Shown: piece by piece, positions 52,662 through 61,062 of the stretch
Layout of the letters: each line of letters opens with the position of its first letter
Numbering within the stretch: position 1 is the first letter of the stretch
Origin: Novosphingobium sp.
GTDB taxonomy: Bacteria > Pseudomonadota > Alphaproteobacteria > Sphingomonadales > Sphingomonadaceae
Reading direction: 5' to 3'
Assembly: GCF_030696665.1 (NCBI RefSeq)
Contig: NZ_JAUYRV010000007.1
Location: forward strand, 1-62,386
Length of the DNA stretch: 62,386 bases
Made by a program: the position numbers and the translations under genes
Notes under the pieces: model-generated
What the model was told of the DNA's origin: nothing
The model's input: the letters and a program-made list of their open reading frames with translations, nothing else
Database searches by the model: none

Positions 52662-52969
52662 GTTCACGATCACTACCCTTGATTATTATGCGCCGGATAC
52701 TTGCCCGGCCTTTGCAACGCTTGTGTTGGCGAAGCGGTCCATGCGGAACAATCCGCATTTGGTAACAGTTTGTCGCACTGCAACATAGTTGGCGACATGG
52801 CGGTGACCACCTGAACCAAAGATGGCCCAACTGCGCGCCCCCTTCCCTTTTGCGGCAAGCAAGGCTAAGGGCGGCGAGAATCCTTGCGCGCATGGAACCG
52901 CACCCGGTGGTCCCTGCGCTTTCCCAGAATACTCTGACACACTCTGATAAAAGGCATCTGAAACCGCCG
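52662..52969. other. Divergent intergenic region between the TonB receptor and infA
   Basis: About 300 bases with both promoters. The middle has AT-rich pieces (tgattattatgcgcc, cgcatttggtaacag). No gene is convincing; short frames overlap both ends. Near infA, actctgacacactctgataaaagg gives a weak ribosome site (AAAAGG) about 18 bases upstream. Confidence 0.35.
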
Positions 52970-53215
52970 ATGGCGAAAGAAGAACTCCTCGAAATGCGCG
53001 GACAGGTGGTTGAACTCCTGCCCAACGCGATGTTCCGCGTCCGTCTGGAAAACGACCACGAAATCCTCGGCCACACCGCCGGCAAGATGCGCAAGAACCG
53101 CATCCGCGTGCTGGTGGGCGATGAAGTGCTGGTCGAACTGACCCCTTACGACCTCACCAAGGGTCGTATCACCTACCGCTTCATGCCCGGTCGCGGCGGC
53201 CCCGGCGGCTTCTGA
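52970..53215 (+). CDS. infA: Translation initiation factor IF-1
   Basis: 81 residues with the S1/OB-fold of IF-1: [28 protein letters not shown], then [36 protein letters not shown]. The C-terminus is longer than the common 72 residues and ends in a Gly-rich tail. IF-1 binds the ribosomal A site in initiation. It heads the infA-maf-rng-yacG cluster common in sphingomonads. The stop overlaps the start of maf by one base (TGATG). Confidence 0.97.
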   Translation: MAKEELLEMRGQVVELLPNAMFRVRLENDHEILGHTAGKMRKNRIRVLVGDEVLVELTPYDLTKGRITYRFMPGRGGPGGF

Positions 53216-53823
53216 TGGTGGGCGACATTTCGCCCGCCCTCCAAAATTCTCCGGCACTGGTTCTGGCATCGGCCAGCCCGCGCAGGCTTGAACTGCTGGG
53301 CCGGTTGGGCGTGACGCCTGATCGTGTCGTTGCCACGGACATCGACGAATCGCCACTGAAGGCTGAGCGCCCCCGCGCCCATGCGGTGCGTCTGGCCGCT
53401 GAAAAAGCGCGCGCTGCGGCGGCGCTGGCCCCCGGCTGCCTGATCCTTGCGGGCGATACCGTGGTGGGCGCTGGCGCGCGCATCCTGCCCAAGGCGGAAG
53501 ACGAGGCCACCGCGCGGGCCTGCCTTGCGCTGCTTTCCGGCCGCCGCCACCGCGTGTTCTCTGCCGTTGCGGTGATGACGCCGGACGGAACCTTGCGTGA
53601 GGCGCTGTCGGAAACGATCGTGCGGTTCAAACGCCTCTCGCCTGAAGAGATGGACGATTACATCGCGGGCGGCGAATGGCACGGCAAGGCCGGGGGCTAT
53701 GCCATCCAGGGCAGCGCCGAAGGGTTCTGCGACTGGCTTTCGGGCAGCCATTCGGGCGTGGTCGGCTTGCCGCTTTATGAAACGCGCCGGTTGCTGAAAG
53801 CGGCTGGCCTGAAGGTTAAATAG
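53215..53823 (+). CDS. maf: Maf-family nucleotide pyrophosphatase
   Basis: 202 residues. It hydrolyses non-canonical or modified nucleoside triphosphates. Motifs are LVLASASPRRLELLGRLGV, DIDESP, VRLAAEKARA, LAGDTVVGAGARILPK and GGYAIQGSAEGF. ATG 53215 overlaps the infA stop by one base. It is followed 3 bases later by the RNase E/G-type gene. Confidence 0.94.
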   Translation: MVGDISPALQNSPALVLASASPRRLELLGRLGVTPDRVVATDIDESPLKAERPRAHAVRLAAEKARAAAALAPGCLILAGDTVVGAGARILPKAEDEATARACLALLSGRRHRVFSAVAVMTPDGTLREALSETIVRFKRLSPEEMDDYIAGGEWHGKAGGYAIQGSAEGFCDWLSGSHSGVVGLPLYETRRLLKAAGLKVK

Positions 53824-53826
53824 CGC

Positions 53827-54819
53827 ATGTCGGCTGAATGGCTTTACGAAGACGGGATCGGCGAAGAGCGCGCGATTCTGGTGTCCGGCGGCAGCATCCT
53901 GTCCGCGCGCGTCGAATGGGGCGAGGGTTTGCGCCCCGGCCTTGTTGCCGAAGCCAAGCTGGTGAAGCGCCATGCCGGTGGCAGGCGCGGCCTGGTCCGC
54001 TTTGACGATGGGGCAGAGGCGCTGATCGACCAGCTTGCGCGGGAAGCCACCGAAGGGGTGCGCATGATGGTGCGCGTGACGCGCGCGGCCATTGCCGAAC
54101 GGGGCCGCACCAAACTGCCCGTGGCAAAGCCCGCCCCCGGCGAGGCTGCGCGCGATGCGCTGAGCCTGCGCGAAGACATTGAGGCCAGTGGCGCCACCGT
54201 GCGCGTGCTGCCTGCCACCAGCAAGGCCTTTGCCGCCAATGGCTGGGACGAACTGGTGGAGCAGGCGCAGACCGGCGAGATCGCCTTTCCCGGCGGCGCC
54301 ATCATCGTCAGCCCCACACCCGCGATGACGCTGATCGACGTGGACGGCGCGCTGCCTCCGTTGAAGCTGGCGCTGGCGGCGGTGGACGCGATTGCCGATG
54401 CGCTGCACCGCATGGACATTGGCGGCAACATCGGCATCGATTTCCCCACATTGGCCGACAAGAAGGACCGCCAGCACGTGGACAAGGCGCTGGCCGACGC
54501 GCTGATCGACTGGACGGGTGAGCGCACCGGTATGAACGGCTTCGGCTTTGTGCAACTGGTCGCCCGGCTGGAACGGCCCTCGATGGTTGCGCGCTTTGCC
54601 CGCCATCCCGCTGCTGCTGCGGCGCGCGTGCTGTTGCGGCAGGCGGAGCGGGTGACCGAACCCGGCGTGCTGCTGCTGACCGCGCATCCCCGCGTGCTGG
54701 ATGCATTGACGCCTGCGTGGGAAGCGGAACTGGCCCGGCGCACCGGACGCACGGTGCAGCGCAAGGCCGATGCGGCGCTGGCCCTGCATGGCGCATTCGC
54801 ACAGGCAGTGCCCGCATGA
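53827..54819 (+). CDS. Ribonuclease E/G-family protein, short form
   Basis: 330 residues. The two catalytic metal Asp regions are present: TLIDVDGALPPLK and DIGGNIGIDFPTL. The N-terminal S1-like part is reduced (VSGGSILSARVEWGEGLRPGLVAEAKLV). The zinc-link CPxC of full RNase E and G is absent, so it probably does not form the usual tetramer. It would cleave RNA endonucleolytically. It overlaps yacG by 4 bases. Confidence 0.85.
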   Translation: MSAEWLYEDGIGEERAILVSGGSILSARVEWGEGLRPGLVAEAKLVKRHAGGRRGLVRFDDGAEALIDQLAREATEGVRMMVRVTRAAIAERGRTKLPVAKPAPGEAARDALSLREDIEASGATVRVLPATSKAFAANGWDELVEQAQTGEIAFPGGAIIVSPTPAMTLIDVDGALPPLKLALAAVDAIADALHRMDIGGNIGIDFPTLADKKDRQHVDKALADALIDWTGERTGMNGFGFVQLVARLERPSMVARFARHPAAAAARVLLRQAERVTEPGVLLLTAHPRVLDALTPAWEAELARRTGRTVQRKADAALALHGAFAQAVPA

Positions 54820-54980
54820 ATACGCCCACCATCCGCCGCTGCCCGATCTGCCGCAAACCGCGCGTGGAAGAACACACCCCGTTCTGCTCCACCCGCTGCC
54901 GCGACCGCGATCTGCTGCGCTGGCTGGACGATGGCTATGCCCTGCCCGGCCGCGCGGCAGAGCAAGACCCCGAAGAGTGA
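54816..54980 (+). CDS. yacG: DNA gyrase inhibitor YacG, zinc protein
   Basis: 54 residues. A zinc site is formed by CPIC (near residue 9) and CSTRC, followed by RDRDLLRWLDDGYALPG, which is the family ending. YacG binds GyrB and blocks its activity. ATG 54816 overlaps the stop of the RNase gene (ATGA). It closes the infA cluster, with a large hairpin repeat following. Confidence 0.93.
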   Translation: MNTPTIRRCPICRKPRVEEHTPFCSTRCRDRDLLRWLDDGYALPGRAAEQDPEE

Positions 54981-55003
54981 CCGCCGCCGCAATTGCCAAC
55001 ATC

Positions 55004-55090
55004 CCGCTCCCCCACGAAGGCGGGGGCCTCAGGCGTTTTACGGAACCCTCGCGCGAATCTCCTGAGGCCCCCGCCTTCGCGGGGGAGCGG
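55004..55090. repeat. Large inverted repeat hairpin
   Basis: Two 30-base arms (55004-55033 and 55061-55090) match at 29 of 30 positions in inverted orientation, around a 27-base loop. Each arm carries a smaller CCCCC-GGGGG palindrome. A third copy of an arm occurs at 37104-37128. It may end the infA operon transcript, but it also looks like a small dispersed element. Confidence 0.8.
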
Positions 55091-55198
55091 ACTTGGGAAA
55101 AATTTTCGCGCCTCAGGACTTGCCAAGCCCGCCCCGCTTCGCCATAGGCGCGCTTCCCATCGCTAGCCGGTCCCGCAAGGCACCGCAGCAGCGGCGAT

Positions 55199-55274
55199 GC
55201 CCGGGTAGCTCAGTTGGTAGAGCAGCGGATTGAAAATCCGCGTGTCGGCGGTTCGAATCCGTCCCCGGGCACCA
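55199..55274 (+). tRNA. tRNA-Phe (GAA), probable attachment site
   Basis: Full cloverleaf of 76 bases. GCCCGGG pairs with CCCGGGC, followed by ACCA. The anticodon stem CGGAT/ATCCG encloses TTGAAAA with anticodon GAA. The T arm holds GGTTCGAATCC. A tyrosine integrase begins 165 bases downstream, so the 3' half of this gene is the likely attachment site of the element. Confidence 0.97.
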
Positions 55275-55438
55275 TTTCCCTATCCGCCACCACCCGCCAA
55301 GAGTTGAAAAAACGGCAGAAATCTGCCATGTTTAGCGTCGGCCTGATCGTCGATGCTCGCCCTTGTTCGCCTATAGCCGGGCGCTCTTGGGGGCCTTTGC
55401 GGGGGCCTTTCGAAATGCCCCCAAAAAAAGGCCCCCAG

Positions 55439-56665
55439 ATGCCCCTTTCCGACACTGCGATCAGAGCTTTGAAGCCGCGCGACAAGGATTATCGCGTCGC
55501 TGACGAAAAGGGCCTTTACCTCCAGATCACGCCAGCTGGCGGGCGCCTCTGGCGCCTGAAGTACCGCAACGCTGCTGGCACGGAGAAGAAGCTGGCATTC
55601 GGCGCTTACCCGGACGTGTCTCTGAAAGCTGCTCGCGAGCTTCGCGACAATGCCCGTAAGCTGTTGGCAACCGGCATCGACCCTGCCGAGAAGAAGAAGC
55701 AGGACCGCCACGCCGCGAAGATCAGTGCTGCGAACTCATTCGCAGCCGTTGCGCAAAGCTACATCGAGAAGTGCAAGCGCGAAGGCAGGTCGGAACGCAC
55801 CACCGACAAGCAGCAGTGGCTGCTCAAGCTTCTGGAACGAACGATCGGCCAACGACCTGTCGCCGAGATCCAGCCCTTCGAAATGCTGGAAGCCGTTCGC
55901 AAGTACGAAACGTCGGGCCGGACCGAAGCCGCCCGTCGCGCCATCCAGTTCGCCAGCCAGGTATTCAGGTTCGCTATCGCGAATCAGTTGGCGGCGTCGG
56001 ATCCGACCCGCGATCTTCGCGGGGCGCTGACAAGTCACAAAGCAAAGCACCACGCCGCGATTTTGGAGCCTCAGAAGGCCGGACAGCTTCTTCGAGCAAT
56101 CCAAGGGTACGACGGGCACCCGGTGACCCGCTGTGCGCTTCAGCTGGCTGCCCTGCTCTTCGTCCGCCCCGGCGAGCTTCGCTACGCCGATTGGTCGGAA
56201 GTCGACTTTGACGCCAAGGTCTGGCGCATTCCCGCAGAAAAGATGAAGGCTCGGGCGGAACATGTCGTGCCACTCTCTCGCCAGGCACTCTCGGTCTTGT
56301 CCGAGACGCGAGCGCTGACAGGGGAAGGACAGTACGTCTTTCCGTCGATCCGCACGCACCTGCGCCCGATGTCGGAGAACACCGTCAACGCAGCTCTCCG
56401 CCGCTTGGGATACTCGAATGACGAGATGACCGGCCACGGCTTCCGGGCGATGGCAAGCACGCTGCTCAACGAATCAGGCAAATGGTCTCCAGATGCCATC
56501 GAGCGAGCTCTAGCGCACAAGGACCGGGACGCCGTGCGAGCTGCCTATCATCGCGGCACGCATTGGAACGAGCGCGTAGAAATGGCGCAATGGTGGGCCG
56601 ATTATCTCGACCAGTTGAGGGTAGGAGCAGACGTCGTTGCGTTCTCAGCTGGCCAACGCGCATAG
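55439..56665 (+). CDS. P4-type tyrosine integrase
   Basis: 408 residues. The N-terminal DUF4102 domain is SDTAIRALKPRDKDYRVADEKGLYLQITPAGG and LAFGAYPDVSLKAARE. Catalytic residues are R243 (FVRPGEL), H333 and R336 (HGFR), H360 (ALAHKDRD) and Y370 (AAYHRG). It integrates the element at the adjacent tRNA-Phe. ATG 55439 gives the common N-terminus and has AAAGG upstream. It marks the left end of the mobile island. Confidence 0.95.
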   Translation: MPLSDTAIRALKPRDKDYRVADEKGLYLQITPAGGRLWRLKYRNAAGTEKKLAFGAYPDVSLKAARELRDNARKLLATGIDPAEKKKQDRHAAKISAANSFAAVAQSYIEKCKREGRSERTTDKQQWLLKLLERTIGQRPVAEIQPFEMLEAVRKYETSGRTEAARRAIQFASQVFRFAIANQLAASDPTRDLRGALTSHKAKHHAAILEPQKAGQLLRAIQGYDGHPVTRCALQLAALLFVRPGELRYADWSEVDFDAKVWRIPAEKMKARAEHVVPLSRQALSVLSETRALTGEGQYVFPSIRTHLRPMSENTVNAALRRLGYSNDEMTGHGFRAMASTLLNESGKWSPDAIERALAHKDRDAVRAAYHRGTHWNERVEMAQWWADYLDQLRVGADVVAFSAGQRA

Positions 56666-56760
56666 CAGGGCCAGAGATGGGCCGCGACTGCCTCCTGTGC
56701 CGGTCGGCGATGGTGTATAAGCTTGCGTTCCCCGCGAGCGCGGGACAGGGTAATTGCCTG

Positions 56761-57708
56761 ATGCGACGCGACCTCGATCATCTTCCAGCAAACAAGCAGC
56801 GCGAACTGGAGCGCGTGGTCCAACTGATTTTCGAGGAATTCGAGGACGTTACCGCCTGCGCAACCGCAGGCCGGAAGAAGGCCGGGCGCGTTCTCAAGGT
56901 TATTCTATACGGAAGCTACGCGCGTGGTGGCTGGATCGACGAGCCGCACACCGCAAAGGGCTACAAGTCTGATTTTGACCTGCTGATCATCGTCAACCAC
57001 AAGGACCTGACTGACCGGATCAAGTACTGGTCGCGGCTCGATGAACGCCTGATGCGTGAGTACGGGATTACCGGGACGCTCAAAACCCCGGTGAACTTCA
57101 TTGTTCACACTCTCGGTGAGGTGAACGATGGGCTGGCGCATGGACGCTACTTCTTCATGGACGTCGCCCAGGATGGCATTGCGCTCTATGAGGCAGACGA
57201 TACAGAACTGCACACACCCAAGCCGAAGACGGCGGAGCAGGCTCTGGCGATGGCGCGGGAGTATTTCCAGGAATGGTTTCCTGCGGCAAATAAGAGATTC
57301 AACGGCGCTAAATTCCATCTAACTGAAGGAAACCTCAAAGACGCTGCGTTCGACTTACACCAGACAGTTGAACGTCTGTATAACTGCGTCCTTTTGGTCG
57401 CAACCTTCTATACCCCACATGTGCATAATCTTGGTTTCTTGCGCACCCAAGCTGAACGGATTGATCGGCGCCTCACGCACGTATGGCCTCATGATAATCG
57501 CAGACAGCGGGCGATGTTTGAAAAGCTCAAGGATGCTTACGTCAAAGCCCGCTATTCAAAACACTATAGTGTTACTACTGAAGAATTAGATTGGCTTTCT
57601 CAGAAGATCGAGGATCTGGGCTGTGTGGTGCAGGCGGTTTGCGCCGAGCGCATTGTTGCGTTGGAGGATCAGTTGGAAACTCGGGCCGCAAGGAGCACCG
57701 GACAATGA
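56761..57708 (+). CDS. Nucleotidyltransferase-HEPN fusion protein
   Basis: 315 residues. The N-terminal minimal nucleotidyltransferase has GSYARGG (51-57) and SDFDLLIIV with D71 and D73. The third acidic position appears to be Asn112 (VNFIVHT). The C-terminal HEPN domain (about 160-300) is helical: AAFDLHQTVERLYNCVLLV, then KARYSKHY with R264 and H268. Separate MNT and HEPN genes form toxin-antitoxin pairs in which MNT AMPylates the HEPN RNase; here both are fused. ATG 56761 is a likely start, with AGGG 11 bases upstream; in-frame ATG 56677 and 56710 are possible. It is part of the island. Confidence 0.8.
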   Translation: MRRDLDHLPANKQRELERVVQLIFEEFEDVTACATAGRKKAGRVLKVILYGSYARGGWIDEPHTAKGYKSDFDLLIIVNHKDLTDRIKYWSRLDERLMREYGITGTLKTPVNFIVHTLGEVNDGLAHGRYFFMDVAQDGIALYEADDTELHTPKPKTAEQALAMAREYFQEWFPAANKRFNGAKFHLTEGNLKDAAFDLHQTVERLYNCVLLVATFYTPHVHNLGFLRTQAERIDRRLTHVWPHDNRRQRAMFEKLKDAYVKARYSKHYSVTTEELDWLSQKIEDLGCVVQAVCAERIVALEDQLETRAARSTGQ

Positions 57709-57785
57709 ACGAGGTTGCGGACGATCCGGCCAGTCTCCTTTCGAATGTCGCTAGGATCAAGCCGACGTTGGTTCATCCAGTTTGA
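57705..57785 (+). CDS. Tiny coupled ORF, 26 residues
   Basis: The ATG overlaps the TGA of the NTase-HEPN gene (ATGA) and codes NEVADDPASLLSNVARIK and a short tail. It may be a small partner, a leader, or the start of a decayed gene, since no frame continues it. Not recognised. Confidence 0.35.
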   Translation: MNEVADDPASLLSNVARIKPTLVHPV

Positions 57786-57989
57786 CGGGCACTTCGACGA
57801 CATCGCTAGCTGAGATCGTGTGCTAATATCCTTCTTTGGAGGACTCAGTGCAAACCAGTCCAAGCCCGGCCAATGTATATCTATTGGTAGGTAGCGCTCC
57901 GCGATGGTATCATGAGGTTGACGACAGCAATCGGGCTTTGCAGGATCCGTCAATCGCAAGATGAAAAAGCGCCCAGGTTGGGATTGAGG

Positions 57990-58670
57990 ATGCCAGTAAA
58001 CGAGGCTGAAACGCTGGGGTCTTTGATTAGAGATGCAGCTTCGTCGTCAAAATCCGTTGTTGTTGAAGCAACAGTTCAGACACGGGATGATGGATCCGTG
58101 CCAATGGCAATATTGAGCGCCGACGAAGCTGTGAGAGTGATCAACGCCCATGCGCCGCGGATTATCTATCTTGTTGAGCAAGTTTTCGATCTTGATGGTG
58201 AGATCGAAGTTGCGCGGGATGAGCTGGATGACCTTGGCGTCGAACATTCTGCTGATAGTTTGAAGGCAGCCCAGCGGAAGTTTGCCGCGTATGACGGGCA
58301 GATTGGTGCGACAATCGCGAGTTTCATGATTGACGGGGTGCTTCATTCAGCGGTCGCCACGGCAACATGGCACGATGAATTCGGAGACACCGTCGAGGCG
58401 ATCTTGGAAGACGTCCGCGAGGGAGCGCGAGCCGGCCAATTCTCGAAAAGTTCGGAGAAGGCGAAAGCCATCGAACGCCAGGCTTTGCTTCTGGTGAAGC
58501 ACCCATCCTTCAATCATGGACGTGTCTCATTCGACAAACGCATGGCGCTGGCCGAAACACTCTTTCGGGATTGTGATCCTCACACGCTTTCAGAAATTAC
58601 ACGGCGGGCAGAGAACCTGTTCTGGCTGGAGCAATCCGGCGTCAAACTTGACGGCATCGATCACGACTGA
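57990..58670 (+). CDS. Orphan protein of the island, about 226 residues
   Basis: Mixed alpha/beta, acidic. It begins PVNEAETLGSLIRDAASSSKSVVVEATVQ. The sequence DLDGEIEVARDELDDLGVEHSADSLKAAQRKFAAYDGQIG looks helical, and the C-terminal half has RQALLLVKHPSFNHGR and HTLSEITRRAENLFWLEQ. No motif is recognised. ATG 57990 has GGGATTGAGG just upstream; an earlier ATG at 57912 is open. It is transcribed with the NTase-HEPN gene in the same direction and may be a functional partner. It converges with the CoiA-like gene. Confidence 0.6.
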   Translation: MPVNEAETLGSLIRDAASSSKSVVVEATVQTRDDGSVPMAILSADEAVRVINAHAPRIIYLVEQVFDLDGEIEVARDELDDLGVEHSADSLKAAQRKFAAYDGQIGATIASFMIDGVLHSAVATATWHDEFGDTVEAILEDVREGARAGQFSKSSEKAKAIERQALLLVKHPSFNHGRVSFDKRMALAETLFRDCDPHTLSEITRRAENLFWLEQSGVKLDGIDHD

Positions 58671-58701
58671 TTGGTAGACGTGTTCCGATTCAGTCGCATG
58701 C

Positions 58702-60165
58702 CTAAGCTGCCGCTCGACCACCATCTTGATTGCGATTGTCATTGGCTAGCTTTCTCGACGCCCCTTGCGACAAGAACGCGAGCAGCCGCTCCTCATCCTC
58801 AGCCATTTTGTACTTGGCATCGCTAAGGAAATTTGACCGTTCCTCTCGAACTTTGGCTACCCACCGGCCCGTCCGATCTTCACGATCCAGGATGCTTTTT
58901 GTTCCAAAGGCACGCAGCATGAAGCCGTAAGCCAACAGCAGGTCGGGATGCTGATGGAACAGGTGATGTCCGATCTCCACGAGATTCTTGTACTTAAATC
59001 CGACTGGCTTTCCCGCCTTCGCAGTTGCGACCAGATGGACGAGGCGCGAAGCCTTCATAAGATCCGGATATTTGCCCTCAAGTCCGCAGCCATGGGATAG
59101 AAGGCGGTCATTAATGGCGACCCATCGCTTGTAGCGCCCCAAGTGTTTGTCATCGTCTTCGTAATTGAGCACAAAACGGAACATCAGATCACGTAGTTCA
59201 TTTTCTAAGGCGACCTTCGCTCGTTCGGCTGCCTCTTTTTGAGCGGCCAATTTGGCGATTTTTTCCAATTTGATCTGCTCAAGGAGCTGCGCTGCCTCGG
59301 ACGAATAATCGAACGCCTGGACAGTTTGCAAATCGACATCGACAGTGATCTCATCCCAGCAAACGAGGCGCTCAACCCATTCGTCTACAATTCGATCACC
59401 GTCGATGACCGGCTTGCGATGCCAGCATTTGATCATGAATACGCCGGCCGCTTCAGACGCTGTCGCAGTGCTCGCATCGACCACAAATATGTTCGAGTTA
59501 TTGCTGAGTAGAATGTCGTCGTCAGTCATGCGGCGATAGTTGGGATGAAAATTCGGCAGGACCCAGATCAACGCCGCGCGTTCCGAGCGGTAGAACTCTC
59601 TCCGGCTGAGCACGACATCTAGGAATGTCGTGCTCAGCTGAACTTCGAAGGCCAGGCGCAACGAATCCGTTCTGGCGGAGACGTCTGGACGACGCAGGCC
59701 GGTCAGGCCTTCGCTCGCTCGCCAGGTCTGCTCCGTGACCACATCCGTAAACCGTGGATCGGCGGAGACGCTTCTGAGCACAAGCCGCTTGATTCGCTTG
59801 TGAGCTTCGCTCTCCTTGTTACCGCGATATTTCATAGCTCTGATATCGGCCTCGGTGAAGCCGGTGCGCGTGACCGCAGGGCACGAGCCATCCTCATGCC
59901 GATGCCGAAAGAAGAATCGCTTGGCAGTACTGCAGACCAGATAGACGGGAACGCCACACGTCGCGCAGACCAGTCTTGTCTTGTTGCTTTTCACGAGCAT
60001 TTTGAGCTTCTGGCGCAGCAGGATTGCCCGCTCGTATCTGAATGCTCGAACAAAGCGCCTAACATCGATGATGCGGCCAGATTTGAGGCTGAGAACTTGA
60101 TCAATCTCGGGTTTAGCGACCGCTTCAGCCCATGCCAGCGGATCAATGGTTACGTTGCCTGCCAT
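58702..60165 (-). CDS. CoiA-like nuclease (PD-(D/E)xK type) of the island
   Basis: 487 residues. A zinc-binding region is formed by C67, C70, C78, H88/H90 and C95 (CATCGVPVYLVC, FFRHRHEDGSCP). The nuclease core reads NKESEAHKRIKRLVL, then RRPDV (158-162) and LAFEVQLSTT with E174 and Q176, as in CoiA proteins, which act on DNA entering the cell. A long coiled coil spans about residues 285-335. The C-terminal third is unknown. ATG 60165 has GGAGGTGA 3 bases upstream, which decides the start. It follows the WYL gene after 48 bases in the same direction. Confidence 0.75.
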   Translation of the reverse strand: MAGNVTIDPLAWAEAVAKPEIDQVLSLKSGRIIDVRRFVRAFRYERAILLRQKLKMLVKSNKTRLVCATCGVPVYLVCSTAKRFFFRHRHEDGSCPAVTRTGFTEADIRAMKYRGNKESEAHKRIKRLVLRSVSADPRFTDVVTEQTWRASEGLTGLRRPDVSARTDSLRLAFEVQLSTTFLDVVLSRREFYRSERAALIWVLPNFHPNYRRMTDDDILLSNNSNIFVVDASTATASEAAGVFMIKCWHRKPVIDGDRIVDEWVERLVCWDEITVDVDLQTVQAFDYSSEAAQLLEQIKLEKIAKLAAQKEAAERAKVALENELRDLMFRFVLNYEDDDKHLGRYKRWVAINDRLLSHGCGLEGKYPDLMKASRLVHLVATAKAGKPVGFKYKNLVEIGHHLFHQHPDLLLAYGFMLRAFGTKSILDREDRTGRWVAKVREERSNFLSDAKYKMAEDEERLLAFLSQGASRKLANDNRNQDGGRAAA

Positions 60166-60213
60166 CGTCACCTCCAAACACAAGACGAGCGATCTGCGCG
60201 TTCGTCAAAAAAC

Positions 60214-60987
60214 CTAGCACCGCTCCAATCGAGCCCCGGGTCGATTGAGCCCCCAACGCCGATCAATGTAGAACTCAAGCGATCTGCGAATCTGAAATTT
60301 CAGAAGATCTTCGGTGAAGCCGTATTCAAGCCGGACTGCAGCCTTCTGGTCGTCCGACAGGCCGCCCAAAGGCCGAAGCCGTACTTCCACGATCTCCTCC
60401 CAATCGGCGTCCCGCGGAAGCTCTTGGCCGATCGGCGTGGTTGAAAAGCTGCTTTCTGGTGACACTCGAACAGGAAGATAGTCGCGCCACTCCTGATGGT
60501 GAAAACTCCATGCCCTGACATGTAACCGCTCACCATCAGACGCGAAATGCGCAGGTGCAATCCACTGATTTTGGCGAAGGCCAGTCGACATCGAGACATA
60601 GTCGATCTCAATCTTCAGCTTCTGCTCGATCGCCTGATAGAGTTGGCGCATCACAAATGGCGGAGACTGCCGAACGGGCGAAGGCAGCATTGAGAAGTCG
60701 TTGGATCCTGGGCTTCTGACAAGCTCGTCGGGTGAGCCGGCTTCATACGTGAACGGCAACCCTCTGTGATTGCTGTCAGCGAGGTAGCATTTACGGACCG
60801 CATCATACCTAGGCTTTGGCTCGGCCACCCGTTCCAGATACTCCCTGAAATCTATGGCCGCTTGCGGCGATGATATTCCAAATCGTTCGATCAGGTCTTT
60901 GCGATTCACCTGCCCGCGCCATGTCAGGCATTGATCAAGATAGACCAGGCGGGCGAACATCGCAGGCTTGAGGGTGAGATCGTTCAT
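60214..60987 (-). CDS. WYL-domain regulator, CapW/BrxR-like
   Basis: 257 residues. The N-terminal winged helix reads LVYLDQCLTWRGQVNRKDLIERFGISSPQAAIDFREYLE, matching the BrxR/CapW group. The WYL-type domain is KIEIDYVSMSTGLRQNQWIAPAHFASDGERLHVRAWSFHHQEWRDYLPVRV. A C-terminal dimer region follows. CapW and BrxR repress phage-defence operons and release on a ligand signal. It probably controls the adjacent nuclease and perhaps sbcD across the shared promoter region. The ATG at 60987 lies 75 bases from the divergent sbcD start. Confidence 0.85.
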   Translation of the reverse strand: MNDLTLKPAMFARLVYLDQCLTWRGQVNRKDLIERFGISSPQAAIDFREYLERVAEPKPRYDAVRKCYLADSNHRGLPFTYEAGSPDELVRSPGSNDFSMLPSPVRQSPPFVMRQLYQAIEQKLKIEIDYVSMSTGLRQNQWIAPAHFASDGERLHVRAWSFHHQEWRDYLPVRVSPESSFSTTPIGQELPRDADWEEIVEVRLRPLGGLSDDQKAAVRLEYGFTEDLLKFQIRRSLEFYIDRRWGLNRPGARLERC

Positions 60988-61002
60988 TGAGGCGAACGCT
61001 AC

Positions 61003-61037
61003 TTGACTCGATTTCGACTGTCTATATAAAATTTATA
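61003..61037. promoter_or_regulatory. sbcD promoter with overlapping palindrome
   Basis: TTGACT (61003-61008) and TATAAA (61025-61030), 16 bases apart, form a good sigma-70 promoter toward sbcD. The -10 box is half of a palindrome, TATAAA-A-TTTATA (61025-61037), with outer CTAT (61022) and ATAG (61041) also symmetric. A WYL repressor could bind here and block both divergent genes. The binder is inferred. Confidence 0.55.
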
Positions 61038-61062
61038 CGCATAGAGATTCGAGGTTCGGCGA

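Noticed and set aside
53173..55002. Open frame of about 600 codons antisense to maf, the RNase E/G gene and yacG
   Set aside because: Composition is typical of antisense of high-GC genes, and three well-supported coupled genes lie on the other strand.
56761..57708. Reading the nucleotidyltransferase as a CBASS cyclic-nucleotide synthase
   Set aside because: The fused HEPN domain and the small NTase core fit a MNT/HEPN protein better, and no CBASS effector gene is adjacent.
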